Positions 1-7,766 of a stretch of DNA of 64,000 bases are shown here, piece after piece. The notes under the pieces are model-generated. The model ran no database searches, was not told the DNA's origin, and saw nothing but the letters and a program-made list of their open reading frames with translations. Position 1 is the first letter of the stretch. Each line of letters opens with the position of its first letter. A program made the translations under genes and the position numbers. The DNA comes from Myxococcales bacterium (GTDB lineage Bacteria > Myxococcota_A > Polyangia > Polyangiales > Polyangiaceae): contig JADJCA010000002.1 of the NCBI GenBank assembly GCA_016703425.1, forward strand, positions 868,001-932,000. The letters run 5' to 3'.

Positions 1-281
1 GCGACCGGCGGCGTGCAAACCAATCGCGGTGGCGGTAGAACCGGGCCGCCGTCGGACAGCGTGGAGCCGTCGACGGCGCCGCCGTCGAGCGTCGTCGCAC
101 CATCGGAGAGCCCGGCGCCGTCGAGCGAGCCCGTGCTCCCGTCTTCCGTGATGCTGCCATCGCCGGTGCCGCCACCGTCGAGCGATGCGTTTTGGGAAGG
201 GTCGGTGGACTCCTCGTCGCCGCAGGACAGCGATGAGGCGATGAGGAGCGAGCCCGCGAGACCGAGGAGAGCGAGGCGCAT
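1..281 (-). CDS. Secreted lipoprotein, N-terminal part (cut by window edge)
   Basis: Only the first 93 codons are in the window; the gene continues beyond base 1. The ATG at 281 opens a hydrophobic signal peptide (MRLALLGLAGSLLIASSLSC) ending in a Cys, so I read it as a lipoprotein, although the residues before the Cys (S-L-S) are not an ideal lipobox. A low-complexity linker rich in Asp, Gly and Ser with repeated DGG/DGS units follows, as is common in exported proteins of myxobacteria. No functional domain is visible before the cut. The open plus-strand frame over the same bases is Pro/Ser-rich and is only the antisense of this linker. Confidence 0.7.
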   Translation of the reverse strand, partial: MRLALLGLAGSLLIASSLSCGDEESTDPSQNASLDGGGTGDGSITEDGSTGSLDGAGLSDGATTLDGGAVDGSTLSDGGPVLPPPRLVCTPPV

Positions 282-358
282 TCACGGACCGTAGCTCGCT
301 CCGCGGGAGCTGTCCCTCGTGACAGCTCGGCGCCGTCACCCCAGTGTGCGCGCAGCGC

Positions 359-1438
<1,080 letters not shown>

Positions 1439-1584
1439 GAGGGCAGTGCCATGCGCGTCCCGTGCCGGCGAGGCCGCCCGCAGGTCCACGGAAAGCCCGA
1501 GACCCAAGATGGCCGCCACCGCCAAGACCGTGACGCCGTCAACGCCTTGACGGAGGACCGCGCAGGACCCCAAGCGGGTCGCGC

Positions 1585-2355
1585 TTACAGATCCCGCGGT
1601 CGAGGGCTGAAGGTCATGGTGACCTTCGACGCGACGGTGGGAAACCGGGCGGCCAAGTCGTAGAGCGGCGGATAAACGACGCGAGCGCGGCGCTCGGCGC
1701 ACGCTTCGACCACGCGCGCGGCGAGCGGCTCGGGGGCGCCGGTCGGCAACATGCGAGAGATGAGCGTGGGCGGAAGCTGGCCGCGGGCGCGCTCCTCGAG
1801 GCCCGAGCGCACCGGCCCCGGGTACACCGTGAGCACATGAACGCCCGAGGGACCGAGCTCCAATCGCGCGATCTCGGACGCCATGGCGAGGCCTGCCTTG
1901 GCGGCGCCGTAGAAGGTGCAGCCGCGCAGCGGCGTCACGCCCGCCATGCTCGTCACGTTGACGATGGTGCCGTGGCCGCGGCGCGCCATGCCCGGCGCCG
2001 CGAGCGACATCAGCCGGAGCGGACTCTCGAGGTCGATGCGCATGAGCTTGGCACCGAGCTCCCACGGCGTCGCCACGAGGGAGCGGACCTCCATGATGCC
2101 AGCGCAGTTCACGAGCACGTCGACGGGCCCTCGCTCGTCCTCGAGCGCCGCGTAGAGCGCCGGCAGCGCGTCGACCTTCGAGAGATCCCAGTTGTAAGGG
2201 GCCGCGTCGCCGCCCACGCGACGCGCCTCGCGCGCCGTCGCCTCGTCGTTGACGTCGACGAGCGAAAAACGCGCGCGGGGGTCTTGCTTGCGAAAGGCGG
2301 CCGCGATGGCCCCGCCGATGGCGCCGGCGGCGCCCGTCACCAGGATGTGTTTCAC
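1585..2355 (-). CDS. Short-chain dehydrogenase/reductase (SDR)
   Basis: NAD(P)-dependent oxidoreductase of the classical SDR family, 256 residues, substrate unknown. Visible motifs are TGAAGAIGG near the N-terminus (dinucleotide binding), NCAG in place of NNAG, a Ser in VNVTSMAG and the catalytic YGAAK. I start it at the GTG at 2355, because this codon overlaps the stop of the upstream gene (GTGA) and places the Rossmann strand KHILVTGAAG at the N-terminus. It is the third gene of a translationally coupled unit: TetR regulator, unknown protein, SDR. That arrangement suggests a small inducible pathway acting on a hydrophobic or toxic metabolite. Confidence 0.9.
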   Translation of the reverse strand: MKHILVTGAAGAIGGAIAAAFRKQDPRARFSLVDVNDEATAREARRVGGDAAPYNWDLSKVDALPALYAALEDERGPVDVLVNCAGIMEVRSLVATPWELGAKLMRIDLESPLRLMSLAAPGMARRGHGTIVNVTSMAGVTPLRGCTFYGAAKAGLAMASEIARLELGPSGVHVLTVYPGPVRSGLEERARGQLPPTLISRMLPTGAPEPLAARVVEACAERRARVVYPPLYDLAARFPTVASKVTMTFSPRPRDL

Positions 2356-2918
2356 GGCTGGCCGATGGGAATCGCTTGGATGCGCGTGTCGAGCGCGAAC
2401 CAGAGGACGAAGACCGGGCCGCGCTTCGTCTTCCACATGGCGGGGCCGAGGAAGAGGCCGTCGTCGACTTCGCGCACTTCGTCGTGAATCGAGCGGATGA
2501 AGCCCGGGTTGTCGACGCGATCGTAGTCGAGCACGATGCACGGCTTGCCATCGACGACCGACGGCGCGATGTGCGTGTGGAACGGGAAGAGCTGGTGGCG
2601 GCCGCCGAGGTGCACGCGGTTGATGCCTTCGCCGCGCTCGCCTTGCCCCGAGAAGCTCTTGCCACCCCAAGGAAAGGGCCCCGAGGCCGCGAAGTTGCGG
2701 AGGAGCGAGCCAACGAGACCGCCGTCGAGCTTCTTCACCGAGAGCATGCGACCGCGCGGGTGCCCGTCGAGGGGCGAAAGGTTCTTCGGCGTGGTGCCGC
2801 CGGCGTAGAGGCGACCGAGCGCGTCGACGCTCATCTTGGCGAGCGTGTCGAGGTCGTGGGTGCGAGCGGTCACCTTCGCGCGGTGACCTTTGCCGTTGGT
2901 GTCGACTTGCGGTTCCAT
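2352..2918 (-). CDS. Conserved-looking hypothetical protein, middle gene of TetR-SDR unit
   Basis: 188 residues with no signal peptide and no family I can name. The sequence is well composed and probably structured: clusters such as LSPLDGHPRGRM, FPWGGKSFSG, FPFHTHIAPS and LDYDRVDNPGF are rich in Gly, Pro and aromatic residues, which would suit a small beta-barrel or lipid-binding fold. That is only an impression. Start choice: two ATG codons lie in tandem (2921 and 2918). The GGAGG sequence is 5 nt from the second but only 2 nt from the first, and the second forms a TGATG coupling with the stop of the TetR gene. Its end overlaps the SDR start by 4 bp, so the three proteins are probably made in fixed proportion. 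Confidence 0.75.
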   Translation of the reverse strand: MEPQVDTNGKGHRAKVTARTHDLDTLAKMSVDALGRLYAGGTTPKNLSPLDGHPRGRMLSVKKLDGGLVGSLLRNFAASGPFPWGGKSFSGQGERGEGINRVHLGGRHQLFPFHTHIAPSVVDGKPCIVLDYDRVDNPGFIRSIHDEVREVDDGLFLGPAMWKTKRGPVFVLWFALDTRIQAIPIGQP

Positions 2919-3706
2919 CATCGCCTCCTCGTGGACTTGCGTCCGTTCAATCTCGTCGTCTTCTTGCTCGGCGCGCGAGCGCGCGTGGGTTTTTCGGCAC
3001 CGTGGAAAGGGGCCTGCGCGAAAGGGGTCTTGTGCAGCGTGGGCGCGGCGAACGCGCGCCAGCACGCGTCGCGGGCATGCCGGAAGGCCGCGTCGTCGAG
3101 CTTCACGTAGCCGAGGGTCTCGGCCTTCACGAGCCCCACGAGAGCTCCCCACACGAACGCCAAGACGACCTCCGGCGCGAGCTGGTCTTGAAGGATGGAT
3201 CGGCGCTGGAGATCCATGCAGGTCACCAAGAGCGGTGCGAGCACGTTGAGCTCGACCTGGCGACTCTCGGCGTCGAGGTGCGGCGCGTGATGGTGCAGCT
3301 CGAGGAAACGAAAGGCGACGGGCTCGCGACGCGCGAACGCCACGAGACTGCCCCAGAACGCGTCGAAGGTTGCTTTCGCGGCGAGCTCCTCGCGCTTGCC
3401 GTGCTGGGACGGCAGCGCCGGCGCGGCCAGGGCCTGCGCGAGGCGCCCTTTGGCTTCGCGAAAGACGGCGTTGAAGAGCGCTTCTTTGCTCTCGAAGAGC
3501 CGGTACAGCGACCCGGCGCCGACACCGGCGCGCGCCATCACCGCTGGAATGCTCGTTCCTTCGAAGCCGGCCTCGGCGAAGCAGGCGAGCGCGGCGCTTA
3601 GGATCCGCTGCGAAAGCTCCGCGCGGCGCGACGTCGGCAAGGGCGTCGGGGGGAGCGCGACGGGAGGCACGGCTGGAATGATGATTCCAATCGCGTCCCT
3701 TGGCAA
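2918..3706 (-). CDS. TetR/AcrR-family transcriptional regulator
   Basis: The N-terminal helix-turn-helix follows the TetR pattern: ILSAALACFAEAGFEGTSIP, then VMARAGVGAGSLYRLFESKE. About 150 residues of helical ligand-binding domain and a basic Arg/Lys-rich tail follow. The 262-residue version (ATG 3706) carries about 25 extra residues before the HTH, longer than usual. A GTG at 3670 would give a more typical N-terminus and leave an inverted repeat (3674-3689) just upstream as an operator. It is the first gene of a coupled TetR / unknown / SDR unit and is likely autoregulatory. It begins only 8 bp after the VWA gene's stop, so readthrough from upstream is possible. Confidence 0.9.
   Translation of the reverse strand: MPRDAIGIIIPAVPPVALPPTPLPTSRRAELSQRILSAALACFAEAGFEGTSIPAVMARAGVGAGSLYRLFESKEALFNAVFREAKGRLAQALAAPALPSQHGKREELAAKATFDAFWGSLVAFARREPVAFRFLELHHHAPHLDAESRQVELNVLAPLLVTCMDLQRRSILQDQLAPEVVLAFVWGALVGLVKAETLGYVKLDDAAFRHARDACWRAFAAPTLHKTPFAQAPFHGAEKPTRARAPSKKTTRLNGRKSTRRR
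3674..3689. promoter_or_regulatory. Candidate TetR operator (6-bp inverted repeat)
   Basis: TGGAAT-GATG-ATTCCA is a perfect 6-bp inverted repeat with a 4-bp spacer. It lies at the 5' end of the TetR reading frame, immediately upstream of an in-frame GTG (3670) that may be the true start. Autorepression through a site at the start codon would be normal for a TetR protein. The same bases are coding if the ATG at 3706 is used, so this is an inference. Confidence 0.35.
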
Positions 3707-3714
3707 GTCAGCTC

Positions 3715-5115
3715 CTAGCCAACGCCGCGAACCAACGTCCGCGCCGCCACCTCAAGCTCACGCGCCGTGCGCACCTCCAGCACCCGTGTGCAATGAGGCT
3801 CGTAGCGCACCATGGCGCTGTCCGACTGGGCCCACTCGTCTTTGCCCTCGGGGCAAAGCCAGTAGAGGGATCGGACGCGGTCTTTGAGGCGCCCGACCAC
3901 GTCGGCGCCCGCGTCTTGAAAGTTGGTGCGACCGTCGCCCAAGACGACGAGCGTTGTCTTGCGGTCGAGGCTCGTGCCGAGGAGCCCTTCAAAGGCGCGC
4001 AGCGCGCGGCCGTAGTGCGAGTTCGACGTCGTCGGTACGACGCGACCGGAGCACGCCTCTTCGAGGGCGCGCGCCGTCGGCAACGTCTCGAACAGGTGCG
4101 TCGTCTCCGCCACGTCGCTGACGAACACGAAGCTCCGTGTCCTTGAGAAGAGCTCATGGGCGGCGGACACAAACTCGAGCATGAAGCGGGACGTCGCGCG
4201 GACCGAGTCGCTCACGTCGCAGAGGATGACGAGCTGCGGCCGATCGCGACGCCGCGTTTTGCGCGCGAGCTTGAGCGGCACGCCGAAGGTTCGGAGGGCG
4301 GCGCGCAACGTTCGGTGCGGATCGATGCGCCCGCGGGCGGCTCGCCGCCTTCGCACACGAGCGCCGCCGCGCAAGCGCTCGACGAAGCGGCGGATGGCCA
4401 AGCGAATCTCGCGCGCCTCTTCGGCGCCGAGCGACGCGAGGGCTTTGTCTTCGAGGCGCGGTCGTGGCGACGCGCGCTCCTTCGCGCGCTCCTCGAGGCT
4501 GCGCGCGAAGTGCTCCCGCACGTCGGCAGAGACCGCGTCGAGCTCGCTTTGCACGGCGTCGGCGAGCGCTTCGCCGCGCTCGCCAAGGGCGTCGACGAGC
4601 GAGCGCCTGAGGAGCGCGAGCCGCCTCTGCGCTCGGCCCTCGCCCATGCGTTCGAGGACCTTGTGCGTGGCGAAGCCGAGGTGATGCGGCGACGCGGGCG
4701 CGAGCGCTCCCCCGGCTGTCGCCGACAAGAGGAGCTGCGAGAGGTCGCTACCTCGCCCGAGGAGCGTCATGAGCAAGGCGCCGTCGGTCTCACCGGCGTG
4801 GGCGTCCAAGAGCTCTCGCAACGTGAGGCGTTCGGCCTCGGAGAAGCCGAGCGCGTCGAGGCGCTCCCACAAAGATCGCCGCGGTGCGCCTGAGAAGAAC
4901 TCTGCGAAGCCGCGCTCGAAGAGCGCCGCATCGCTTCGCTTGGTGACGAGCGTCGCAAAGAGCGCGTCTTTGAGGGTCTGGCGCTCGGTGAGGCCCACGA
5001 GGGCCGTCGCGCGGACGGCGTCGATGGCTTGGGCCGTCGAGATCGCGAGCCCCGCACGTCGCAGCGACCAGAGCAGCTCATCGACGACGCGGGTCATGGG
5101 CCCCGCCGCGTTCAT
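3715..5115 (-). CDS. VWA-domain protein, CoxE-like
   Basis: 466 residues. The N-terminal two thirds is helical and charged (including VVDELLWSLRRAGLAISTAQ, typical of the CoxE/MadC family). The C-terminal third is a von Willebrand A domain: strand LVILCDVSDSV contains the metal-binding DxSxS motif, followed by FVFVSDVAET and TTLVVLGDGRTN. Such proteins usually act with a MoxR-type AAA+ ATPase to insert cofactors or mature enzymes. No MoxR gene is in this window. The start at 5115 overlaps the stop of the PDZ-thioredoxin gene by 4 bp (ATGA), so the two are translationally coupled and may share a job in protein maturation. Confidence 0.88.
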   Translation of the reverse strand: MNAAGPMTRVVDELLWSLRRAGLAISTAQAIDAVRATALVGLTERQTLKDALFATLVTKRSDAALFERGFAEFFSGAPRRSLWERLDALGFSEAERLTLRELLDAHAGETDGALLMTLLGRGSDLSQLLLSATAGGALAPASPHHLGFATHKVLERMGEGRAQRRLALLRRSLVDALGERGEALADAVQSELDAVSADVREHFARSLEERAKERASPRPRLEDKALASLGAEEAREIRLAIRRFVERLRGGARVRRRRAARGRIDPHRTLRAALRTFGVPLKLARKTRRRDRPQLVILCDVSDSVRATSRFMLEFVSAAHELFSRTRSFVFVSDVAETTHLFETLPTARALEEACSGRVVPTTSNSHYGRALRAFEGLLGTSLDRKTTLVVLGDGRTNFQDAGADVVGRLKDRVRSLYWLCPEGKDEWAQSDSAMVRYEPHCTRVLEVRTARELEVAARTLVRGVG

Positions 5116-6065
5116 GGCGAGGTGGCCTTCGGCTTCGTCGCCCCCGCCTCCGCAGCCCCTGCGTCGCCGGCCGACGCGGGCGGCGCGGGCATGGCAGGCG
5201 CCGCGGGCGTCACGGGCGTCACGGGCTCGGCGAGCAGCGTCGCGACGAGCGCCTCGAGGCGCTGCGCCTCGAGTTTTCCGTAGCCAAGGATCACATCCCT
5301 GACGACCCCGCGACGGTCGATGACGACGGTCGTCGGCAGGACCGACACGCCGTAGGCGCGCGTCGTCGTTCCCTCGGGATCGAGCACGACGGGCGTGCGC
5401 AGACCGAGGTCGCGCGCAAAGGTGGCGGCGCTCTCTGCGGGGTCGCTGGTAATCGGCAGGACCGAGAGCCCCTGCGCGCCATAGCGCGCCTGCATCTGCG
5501 ACAGCGCCGGCAAGGACAAGCGACACGGGACGCACCACACGGCCCAGAAGTCGAGGATCACGACGCGATGGCGAAGGCCCTCGGTCGTGAGCGGAGGCCC
5601 GTTGACGGTCACGAGACCGGCCAACGGCGGCGCGAGCTTGCCGACGTACGTGGCGCGGGCCTGCTCGTCGGCCGAGGGCCGTGGCGCCAGCGTCACGCGA
5701 ACGCTCCCCTCCTTGCCATCGCGCTCGAAGACGAGCACGAGGAGGTCACCGGGTGCGCGCGCCGCCACCGCACGCTGAACGTCGACGGGAGCGACGATCG
5801 CGTTGCCCGCGACGCGGAGCAAGCGATCGCCCACGCGCAGGCCCGCACGATCCGCCGGCGACGTGGCCGCCACCTGAGAGACGACAACCGCCGAGCCAGC
5901 CGGTTGCATCGAGACGCCCAACCACGCGTGGCGGGCTGCCGGTTGCATCTTGGCAACCGGTCCCATGAGGGGCTCGCCCGACGTCGACCCCGGAGCAGCG
6001 CCCGCGCGACCTGGCGCGAGGGCGAACGCTAAAGCCAGAGCGGCCGTCGGGACGCAGCGAAACAC
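5112..6065 (-). CDS. Exported PDZ plus thioredoxin-like (TlpA/ResA-type) protein
   Basis: 317 residues from a GTG at 6065. There is an N-terminal signal peptide (FRCVPTAALALAFALAPGRA), then a PDZ domain (about 55-135, with WLGVSMQ and SPADRAGLRVGDRLL), then a thioredoxin fold with the redox motif WCVPC and the cis-Pro region VLPTTVVID. A Pro/Ala-rich tail follows. Expected role: periplasmic thiol-disulfide reductase or haem-maturation-type protein, with the PDZ domain binding partner C-termini. The longer frame starting at 6134 runs into the repeat element and was rejected. A TATAGT at 6077-6072 on the minus strand sits so close to the GTG that the message may be leaderless. It is coupled to the VWA gene. 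Confidence 0.87.
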   Translation of the reverse strand: MFRCVPTAALALAFALAPGRAGAAPGSTSGEPLMGPVAKMQPAARHAWLGVSMQPAGSAVVVSQVAATSPADRAGLRVGDRLLRVAGNAIVAPVDVQRAVAARAPGDLLVLVFERDGKEGSVRVTLAPRPSADEQARATYVGKLAPPLAGLVTVNGPPLTTEGLRHRVVILDFWAVWCVPCRLSLPALSQMQARYGAQGLSVLPITSDPAESAATFARDLGLRTPVVLDPEGTTTRAYGVSVLPTTVVIDRRGVVRDVILGYGKLEAQRLEALVATLLAEPVTPVTPAAPAMPAPPASAGDAGAAEAGATKPKATSP

Positions 6066-6085
6066 CCTCGAACTATACCCCGACC

Positions 6086-6164
6086 GACCTCGAACAATAC
6101 TGGACGGAGTCCCGAAGGGACGGAGTCCAGTCATGTCGACGGGTCCGCTAGGACCCTAGTCACC
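6086..6164. repeat. 79-bp direct repeat, copy 1
   Basis: Matches 6305-6383 at 78 of 79 positions (A at 6097 versus T at 6316). Each copy contains two inverted repeats: ACTGGAC...GTCCAGT with an inner GTCCC-GAA-GGGAC, and GGGTCC-GCTA-GGACCC. The DNA or RNA could therefore fold into two adjacent hairpins. Copy 1 borders the 5' end of the PDZ-thioredoxin gene. Confidence 0.9.
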
Positions 6165-6304
6165 TCGACCTCGACCTCGACCTCGACCTCGACCTCGACC
6201 CCGACCCCGACCCCGACCCCGACCTCGACCTCGACCTCGACCTCGACCCCGACCGCGACCCCGACCTCGACCTCGACCTCGACCTCGACCCCGACCTCGA
6301 CCTC
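6165..6304. repeat. Hexanucleotide tract (CTCGAC/CCCGAC)n
   Basis: About 140 bp of near-perfect 6-bp units, mostly CTCGAC with interspersed CCCGAC and one CGCGAC variant. It is bounded exactly by the two 79-bp repeats. Read on the minus strand it encodes (Glu-Val)n or (Gly-Arg)n in different frames. I regard these as translation artefacts because no start, RBS or extension supports a gene. Confidence 0.9.
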
Positions 6305-6383
6305 GACCTCGAACATTACTGGACGGAGTCCCGAAGGGACGGAGTCCAGTCATGTCGACGGGTCCGCTAGGACCCTAGTCACC
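6305..6383. repeat. 79-bp direct repeat, copy 2
   Basis: Second copy of the element at 6086-6164, offset by 219 bp and in the same orientation. Both hairpin-forming inverted repeats are intact. The copies and the hexamer tract form one composite unit, which suggests the tract arose or expanded between duplicated ends. Confidence 0.9.
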
Positions 6384-6410
6384 CCGACCGCGACCCATCA
6401 CCGAGGCGAC

Positions 6411-6464
6411 AAAAGAGAAACGGCGCGCTCGCGGCCTTCAGGGGAAGGAAACCACGGCGCGCCG
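6411..6464 (-). terminator. Strong intrinsic terminator (minus strand)
   Basis: On the minus strand, an 8-bp G/C stem (6457-6464 with 6421-6428) encloses an inner stem (GAAGG 6444-6448 with CCTTC 6435-6439). It is followed immediately by TTTCTCTTTT (6420-6411). Stem plus U-rich tail is the usual intrinsic terminator layout. It does not follow any protein gene on the minus strand, which implies that a non-coding transcript ends here. Confidence 0.6.
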
Positions 6465-6717
6465 AGTGGACGCAGGCAGGGGCTGTAAACCACCAACCTG
6501 CGGGTGGGCTTGCTCTCTCACCCGCTCGCTAGAGCGGAGGAGCGACCCACGGTGGAAGCAAGCGAAGCGAAACGCGAAGGAAGAAGAAGTGCTGAGCTAA
6601 GGAGAAGAAGAGGCGAAGGAAAGAAATGCAAAGGAAGGGCGGGTAAGAAAGGAGAGGAGCCTCCAAGGAGCCTGAGGAGACGTTCCGCCCCGCAGCCCCG
6701 GGACGGCCTCTGATGGG
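6411..6717 (-). ncRNA. Candidate pyrimidine-rich small RNA with repeated CUCC motifs
   Basis: Predicted from three signals: a sigma-54-type promoter at 6743-6728, an intrinsic terminator ending at 6411, and no credible protein gene between them. The predicted RNA is about 305 nt. Its first half is strongly pyrimidine-rich and carries seven CUCC motifs (GGAG on the plus strand between 6536 and 6676), a sequence that can pair with Shine-Dalgarno sites. Its second half can form hairpins, for example GCGGGTG (6500-6506) with CACCCGC (6519-6525), and CGCTC with GAGCG around the loop GCTA (6524-6537). It matches no RNA family I know; conserved motifs of RNase P RNA, SRP RNA, tmRNA and 6S RNA were looked for and not found. 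Extent and existence are inferred. Confidence 0.4.
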
Positions 6718-6727
6718 AATAACCTTG

Positions 6728-6743
6728 AGCACCCGTCGTGCCA
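6728..6743 (-). promoter_or_regulatory. Sigma-54-type -24/-12 promoter
   Basis: The minus strand reads TGGCACGACGGGTGCT, close to the TGGCACG-N4-TTGCW consensus. The invariant GG and GC are separated by the canonical 10 bases, with one mismatch (G for T) in the -12 element. Transcription would start near 6717 and run toward the terminator at 6411. A sigma-54 promoter would need an enhancer-binding activator, and none is encoded next to it. Confidence 0.4.
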
Positions 6744-6929
6744 GGCGAAAAATCGTGTCATTTCAATAAGGCCGCGTGTCGTATGGTCTCCCGATCCCCG
6801 GCAACGGAGTCACGGGGGTAGGCCGATCATGAAATAGTTGCGCACCTCCCACCCGCGACCGGTGCGCCGGCCTTTCGGCCCAAGGCCATCGGGCGGCCCG
6901 CATACGGATCGCTCCCGGCGCCGAACCAA
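6744..6929. other. Intergenic stretch with no recognised gene
   Basis: Between the sRNA promoter and the tRNA promoter I see no open frame with coding character. The only structure is a cluster of GGCC repeats able to form a small hairpin (GGCC-TTTC-GGCC at 6869-6880). A bound activator for the sigma-54 promoter would be expected roughly in this interval, but no clear inverted repeat stands out. Confidence 0.4.
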
Positions 6930-6957
6930 TTGACACGTTCTATGGCCCGAGTATGGT
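6930..6957 (+). promoter_or_regulatory. Housekeeping-type promoter of the tRNA-tadA unit
   Basis: A consensus -35 (TTGACA, 6930-6935), a 16-bp spacer and a TATGGT -10 (6952-6957) point at the tRNA gene, with a transcription start expected near 6964. It is the best housekeeping-type promoter in the window. Confidence 0.65.
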
Positions 6958-6986
6958 GCCGCTCCCTCCGGGGCCTCCTCGGAATT

Positions 6987-7060
6987 GCGCCCATAGCTCA
7001 GCTGGATAGAGCACTGGTCTACGGAACCAGGTGTCGGAAGTTCGAATCTTCCTGGGCGCG
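6987..7060 (+). tRNA. tRNA-Arg (anticodon ACG)
   Basis: A complete cloverleaf can be drawn: acceptor GCGCCCA/TGGGCGC, D-stem GCTC/GAGC, anticodon stem CTGGT/ACCAG with loop CTACGGA (anticodon ACG), five-base variable loop, T-stem GGAAG/CTTCC with TTCGAAT, discriminator G. CCA is not encoded (CCC follows). A34 of this tRNA must be deaminated to inosine to read CGU, CGC and CGA. The enzyme that does this, TadA, is encoded 11 bp downstream, so substrate and enzyme probably share one primary transcript. Confidence 0.97.
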
Positions 7061-7071
7061 CCCCAATCCCC

Positions 7072-7581
7072 GTGAGCGAGTTCTCCTTCGACGAGGCCTT
7101 CATGCGCGAGGCGCTCGTCGAGGCCGACCTCGCGGCCGCGAAGGGCGAGGTGCCCATCGGCTGCGTGCTCGTCGCGACGGGCGAAGCCGGCGACGACGGG
7201 CGCACGCCTGCTGGCCCCGTTGTCATCGCGCGCGGTCACAACCTCCGCGAGACGACGCGCGATCCGACGGCGCACGCGGAGGTCGTGGCGCTCCGCAACG
7301 CCGCCGCGGCACGGGCCAACTGGCGCATGGATGACGTCACGGCGTATGTGACGCTCGAGCCCTGCCCGATGTGCGCCGGCGCCTTCGTCAACGCAAGGAT
7401 CGTTCGCGTCGTCTACGGGTGTGACGACGCCAAGGCTGGCGCCGTTCGTACGCGGTACGGCATCGGCGTCGACGGCGTCTTGAACCACACGTTCGCGCTC
7501 GAACATGGCCTCCTCGCCGACGAGTGCCGCGAGCGCCTGCAGCGCTTTTTCGCGGCGCTCCGCGCGCAGGGCAAGAAGTAG
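7072..7581 (+). CDS. tadA: tRNA-specific adenosine deaminase TadA
   Basis: Converts A34 to inosine in the anticodon of tRNA-Arg(ACG), with catalytic zinc. The 169-residue protein shows HAE (68-70, where Glu70 is the proton shuttle) and PCPMC (97-101), the zinc ligands being His68, Cys98 and Cys101. The GTG start at 7072 aligns the N-terminus with known TadA proteins (helix, then KGEVPIGCVLV). A loop of about ten residues after this strand (GEAGDDGRTPAGP) is longer than in E. coli TadA. There is no Shine-Dalgarno sequence: only 11 nt separate the start from its tRNA substrate gene. Translation must therefore begin on a very short leader after tRNA 3' processing, or inside the unprocessed tRNA-mRNA. 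Confidence 0.96.
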   Translation: MSEFSFDEAFMREALVEADLAAAKGEVPIGCVLVATGEAGDDGRTPAGPVVIARGHNLRETTRDPTAHAEVVALRNAAAARANWRMDDVTAYVTLEPCPMCAGAFVNARIVRVVYGCDDAKAGAVRTRYGIGVDGVLNHTFALEHGLLADECRERLQRFFAALRAQGKK

Positions 7582-7766
7582 AACGGAAAGTTCCTTCGTC
7601 GAGCGACGCCGGATGGGCAAACGGGTGTCCATGCAGTGTCCTCGGCGGGTGACGTCCGCTGCCTCGAGGACGCAGCGCCGGCATCGTGACGGCGCCGCAC
7701 AACGCGCTTCTTCGGGTCGCGCCTGCACGCCCACATCGCGGCACACTTGGTGCTGCCGTCTCGCAC

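Noticed and set aside
6131..6353. Minus-strand open frames coding for (Glu-Val)n and (Gly-Arg)n
   Set aside because: They come from the hexanucleotide tract alone, change character with frame, and have no RBS or flanking coding sequence.
6086..6383. CRISPR-like array
   Set aside because: Only two copies of a long repeat with a simple-sequence tract between them; no unique spacers and no cas genes.
6411..6720. RNase P RNA, SRP RNA, tmRNA or 6S RNA
   Set aside because: The conserved sequence blocks of these RNAs were looked for on both strands and are absent.
6529..6732. 67-residue minus-strand open frame, rich in Leu, Phe, Ser and Arg
   Set aside because: It reflects the pyrimidine-rich composition of the candidate small RNA. 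Its start lies upstream of the predicted +1 and no RBS is seen.
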